Shown here in pieces: positions 61,293 through 64,000 of a stretch of 64,000 nt of DNA (positions are counted from its first letter, which is position 1; every line of letters starts with the position of its first letter). The notes under the pieces are model-generated. The model made no database searches, was not told where the DNA came from, and worked only from the letters and a program-made list of their open reading frames with translations. The stretch spans positions 1 to 64,000 of the forward strand of contig DAOUJL010000029.1 of assembly GCA_034422735.1 (NCBI GenBank). The letters are read 5' to 3'. The DNA comes from CATOSD01 sp034422735. Lineage in GTDB: Bacteria > Chloroflexota > Dehalococcoidia > Lucifugimonadales > CATOSD01. The translations under genes were made by a program, and so were the position numbers.

Positions 61293-62015
61293 TCAGCGCA
61301 GGACGAACGGCGAAACGCTCACTCCGGTCTGGGGGTCGAGGTCGACCACTATGGCCGTCTTGGCCTGGGAGCCGGAGGGCGCGCCCGAGTAGTACGCTGT
61401 CACGCCGTTCTGGGATACCTCGCGCAGCGCGTGAACGTGCCCAAGCGCCACGTAGTCGCAGTCCGCGCCGGCTATCTCGTCGATGGTGATCGGCGACGAC
61501 CGGAACTCGTCCACGGGACCGTCCATGAACAGCCCGTGCGCCATGGGCACGTACCAGCAGCCCTGCGGTCGGGGCGGCAGGTCGGCCATGGGCCGGTTGC
61601 CGGGGTGATGGTCGTACACCGGGCGTCCCCACACCGCCAGGCCCAGCTCCGCCACGAACACCATGTCCGCGCCGTCCGTGCGCATCACGCTCAGGTTAGG
61701 GGGCAGCTCGGGGGACTTCCAGGCGGTGGTAAGCAGAGTGTCGTGGTTGCCGGGCACCACCACGACCGGCTTGCCCAGCGCGCTCAGGTCGGCGAACACC
61801 TTGTCCACCATGACGTCGGAGAGGCGCTTGTTATCGAAGAGGTCCCCGGCTATCAGCAGCGCGTCCGCTTCGTGTTTGCGCACTGCCGCGACGATGGCTT
61901 CGAGGCCGAGCAGCGCGTCGTCCGCGTAAACGTCGCTGCCGATGTGCAGGTCCGAGGTGTGCAGTAGCCTTACCTTCGGACGCCTGTCTTGCCCCCCGGA
62001 TTCGGATGACGCCAA
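61293..62015 (-). CDS. Metallophosphoesterase (SbcD/Mre11-like, short)
   Basis: A 240-residue calcineurin-like phosphoesterase. D22-x-H24 (HTSDLHIG), D in AGDLFDN, VPGNHDT, MAHGLFM and GHVHAL give all five motifs. These match SbcD/Mre11 nucleases, but the C-terminal cap is absent, so it is a minimal form. No SbcC-like gene is in the window. The start is TTG 62015, with GGGGAGCG upstream. The open frame before it translates a palindromic repeat and is excluded. Confidence 0.85.
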   Translation of the reverse strand: MASSESGGQDRRPKVRLLHTSDLHIGSDVYADDALLGLEAIVAAVRKHEADALLIAGDLFDNKRLSDVMVDKVFADLSALGKPVVVVPGNHDTLLTTAWKSPELPPNLSVMRTDGADMVFVAELGLAVWGRPVYDHHPGNRPMADLPPRPQGCWYVPMAHGLFMDGPVDEFRSSPITIDEIAGADCDYVALGHVHALREVSQNGVTAYYSGAPSGSQAKTAIVVDLDPQTGVSVSPFVLR

Positions 62016-62111
62016 TGCCGTGTAACGCTCCCCAACAGCCGATTGCTGAAAATCACGTCCATTGTATGCTATCGTGAAATCGGGAACAAGGGAAAACTCC
62101 GTCCCATTGTC

Positions 62112-62150
62112 GCTTCCCCGTCGACGGGGGAAGGTCAGGATGGGGGTGAA
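62112..62150. repeat. REP-like palindrome, type 1
   Basis: GCTTCCCCGTCGACGGGGGA followed by AGGTCAGGATGGGGGTGAA, in reverse orientation, in the divergent gap before the RNase D gene. Confidence 0.85.
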
Positions 62151-62176
62151 GAAGAGTCCCATCCCCGGAGCACCCG

Positions 62177-63310
62177 TTGAGCGATTTCGAGCTGGTGGAG
62201 ACCACCGAGCAACTGGCCCGCGCGATAGACGCGCTAGCCGCGTCACCGCGCGTCGCCGTCGATCTCGAGTCCAACGGCTTCTTCAGGTACAGGGAGCGGA
62301 TATGCCTGGTGCAGCTCGCCTCCCCGGACGCGGTGTACCTCGTCGACCCCCTAGCCGTCGGGGACGTCGCGCCGCTTGGCGAGCTGTTCGCGGACTCCGC
62401 AGTCGAAAAGATCTTCCACGCCTCCGGCTACGACATCCGCAGCCTGGACAGGGACTGGGGCTTTCGCGTGGACAACCTGTACGACACCTCCGTGGCCGCG
62501 GCGCTGGTTGGATCGAGGCGTCTCGGCCTCCAGGCGGTGCTCGAGGAGCACGTCGGCGTCAGGATTCCCAAGTCCCGCAAGCTCCAGCGGTCCGACTGGA
62601 CGCTGCGCCCGCTGAGCGACGAGGCTCTCAACTACGCCGCGAGCGACGTGCTCCACCTGGCGCGCCTGCGAGATGTCCTCGATGAGCGCCTGCGGCGTCT
62701 GGACCGCACCCGGTGGCTGCGCGAGGAGTGCGAACGCCTGGAGCAGCTCCGGCACTCGGAGCCGGACCGCGAGGCGGCCTTCCTGTCCATCAAGGGAAGC
62801 CGCGATCTCGACGGGCGCGGCCTGGCCATCCTGCGCTCGCTGTGCCGGTTCCGAGACGAGCTTGCGCGGGAGCTGGATCGGCCGCACTTCAAGGTGATGT
62901 CCGACTCCGCTCTGGTGACGGTGTCCGCTGACCCCGGCTTGAAGCTTGGCGAGGTCAAGGGCCTGGGCAGGTACGGGAGGCGGCCCGCCGTGCGCAAGCT
63001 GAGGAGCGCAATTCAGGATGGCATGGACGCTGCCCCGGTACGTCCGCCAAAGAAGGCGCCCGCCCGGGACCGGCTGACCCCGTCGCAGCGCCGCGAAGCA
63101 GGCGAGCGCATGAAGCGGCTCAAGCAGTGGCGAAAGTCGCTCGGCGAGGAGCTCGCACTGGATCCGAGCCTTCTCTGGCCCACCGCCAGCATGACCCGGC
63201 TGGCGGGCAGCCCGGACAGCCTGGCCGCTGAGCTCGATAGCGAGGAAGTGCGGAAGTGGCAAATGGGCGAGTTCGGCGCGTCGCTGCGCGGTCTCCTGTC
63301 CTCGCTATGA
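62177..63310 (+). CDS. rnd: Ribonuclease D
   Basis: A 377-residue 3'-5' exonuclease for tRNA and small-RNA maturation. DEDDy acids: D29-x-E31 (VAVDLESN), D in HASGYDIRSLD and Y-x3-D in YAASDVLHLARL. One HRDC domain follows (residues ~200-275). The extra C-terminal ~100 residues contain a Lys/Arg/Pro linker (KKAPARDRLTPSQRREAGER) and a helical end. The start is TTG 62177, after CCGGAG. It is followed by the lipoprotein-like gene after 31 bp. Confidence 0.9.
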   Translation: MSDFELVETTEQLARAIDALAASPRVAVDLESNGFFRYRERICLVQLASPDAVYLVDPLAVGDVAPLGELFADSAVEKIFHASGYDIRSLDRDWGFRVDNLYDTSVAAALVGSRRLGLQAVLEEHVGVRIPKSRKLQRSDWTLRPLSDEALNYAASDVLHLARLRDVLDERLRRLDRTRWLREECERLEQLRHSEPDREAAFLSIKGSRDLDGRGLAILRSLCRFRDELARELDRPHFKVMSDSALVTVSADPGLKLGEVKGLGRYGRRPAVRKLRSAIQDGMDAAPVRPPKKAPARDRLTPSQRREAGERMKRLKQWRKSLGEELALDPSLLWPTASMTRLAGSPDSLAAELDSEEVRKWQMGEFGASLRGLLSSL

Positions 63311-63341
63311 TAAGCGTCCGCACGATGAGAGGAGAGCCGGT

Positions 63342-64000
63342 TTGAGAGCTGCCGTCTACGCGATAGCGTTGCTTGCGCTGCTTGCGGTCGTCGCCGTGGT
63401 GGGCGTGAGCGGCGGTGTGTTCTCGACCACGCCGCCGGCGCCGCCTATCACCACCGTCGACCTCGTGGCCTACGTCGACCTGCAGGGCAGGGTGGTGGCG
63501 GCCGAGCCGGACGGCGCGAATCCGACCCGGCTCAGCCCCGAGGAGGGCTTCTACACCTGGCCCACCTGGTCGCCGGACGGCCGCAGCGTGGCCTTCTCCG
63601 GCGTTTCGACGGAAGAAGGCAGGCGAGGTCCGCTCACGCTGTTCGTGCGTCCCGTCGGTGAGGACGGATCTGGAGAGGCGCGCTCCGTGTTCGTGAACGA
63701 GAGGGGATTCGGACCGGTGCTCCCAAGTATGCCCCACTACACGCTGTGGTCGCCCGACGGCCGGTGGCTGGCCATCATGGCCAACACGCCCAGCGGCCTG
63801 TCGCTGCTGCTGGACGACCCGCAGGACGATGAAGAGGCCGCGCATCTTCTCGCCGGCGCTCCGCTCTACGCCTCCTGGTCGGCGAACTCGGCCGACATGC
63901 TGGTCCACGCGGGCCTGGGCCATCACGCCGTGGCCGCAAACGATGTCCCGGCCGTCGACAACCTGGACATCCTGGCTGCGGGCTACCGCGTACCGGCTTG
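63342..64000 (+). CDS. TolB-like beta-propeller protein with N-terminal membrane anchor (partial, runs off right edge)
   Basis: The TTG at 63342 follows AGAGGAGA and opens a frame without stop to the window end (about 219 codons). Residues 4-24 (AVYAIALLALLAVVAVVGVS) are a signal or anchor helix. Then WSPDGRSVAFSG and WSPDGRWLAIMA are PD40/TolB beta-propeller blades. It is probably an exported sensor or binding protein. The frame on the opposite strand in 63120-63926 is a shadow. The C-terminus is outside the window. Confidence 0.8.
   Translation, partial: MRAAVYAIALLALLAVVAVVGVSGGVFSTTPPAPPITTVDLVAYVDLQGRVVAAEPDGANPTRLSPEEGFYTWPTWSPDGRSVAFSGVSTEEGRRGPLTLFVRPVGEDGSGEARSVFVNERGFGPVLPSMPHYTLWSPDGRWLAIMANTPSGLSLLLDDPQDDEEAAHLLAGAPLYASWSANSADMLVHAGLGHHAVAANDVPAVDNLDILAAGYRVPA

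Noticed and set aside
62016..62246. N-terminal extension of the metallophosphoesterase to 62246
   Set aside because: The extension translates a palindromic repeat (62112-62150) and overlaps the divergent RNase D gene.
63120..63926. Minus-strand frame at the right edge
   Set aside because: It is the complement of the end of RNase D and of the beta-propeller gene, which has a signal-anchor helix, a good ribosome site and WSPDG motifs.

Overview
This 64-kb, GC-rich window (roughly 65% GC by eye) looks like a chromosome segment of a Chloroflexota bacterium, probably a SAR202-type Dehalococcoidia lineage. That placement is inference. It rests on the mix of luciferase-like flavin oxidoreductases, an enolase-superfamily enzyme, a thiolase/DUF35 pair, Uma2 proteins, DUF1385 beside rpmE, DUF6295 and PAC2 proteins, and on many short palindromic intergenic repeats. 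There is no rRNA, no convincing tRNA and no CRISPR array.

Layout: (1) 1-60 is the first 20 codons of an IS30-family transposase running off the left edge. 0.5-11.4 kb is catabolic and core metabolism: amidohydrolase, HAD dehalogenase, pentapeptide protein, flavin oxidoreductase, metallo-beta-lactamase-fold hydrolase, fabI, Uma2, a two-subunit thiamine-diphosphate decarboxylase, MFS exporter, ComF, aminotransferase, DUF6295. (2) 11.4-16 kb is an accessory stretch: a DUF7662/PIN pair, two mini-genes, an EcsC protein and an Apea-like HEPN protein, among repeats. (3) 16-26 kb: thiolase plus DUF35, M19 dipeptidase, Uma2, MDMPI-type protein, gapA, two half-genes of a nitrile hydratase beta subunit, cobalamin adenosyltransferase, and hisH-hisA-methyltransferase-hisF. 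(4) 26.2-32.8 kb is a defence island: a 1344-residue type IIG-like restriction-modification protein meeting an AAA ATPase/DUF4276 (Toprim-like) operon tail to tail. (5) 33-41 kb is housekeeping: rplU-rpmA-rpmE-DUF1385 on +, and nusA-rnpM-infB-rbfA-truB-hisIE on -. (6) 41.2-43.2 kb is a Septu-like pair (PtuA ATPase, PtuB HNH nuclease). (7) 43.6-49.5 kb: nuoL-nuoM-nuoN-nadK. (8) 49.6-64 kb: a hendecad coiled-coil membrane protein, Nudix, M20 peptidase, HD protein, enolase-superfamily enzyme, PAC2, alpha/beta hydrolase, a small gene with a dyad-rich promoter, a tandem duplication of an MFS exporter, an ABC exporter, a metallophosphoesterase, RNase D and a truncated WD40-like lipoprotein.

The signal least explained by known features is a dispersed 230-295 bp intergenic element present three times (181-412, 13064-13358, 26309-26568). 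One end carries a promoter-like sequence whose 17-bp spacer holds the dyad AGCAC-N4-GTGCT. The other end carries a conserved stem followed by a T-run. The same dyad sits in two further promoter-like sites, one of them upstream of the ABC exporter operon. Two element copies point at genes (the amidohydrolase and the DUF7662/PIN pair). This could be a mobile promoter, a regulatory leader or a small-RNA family.
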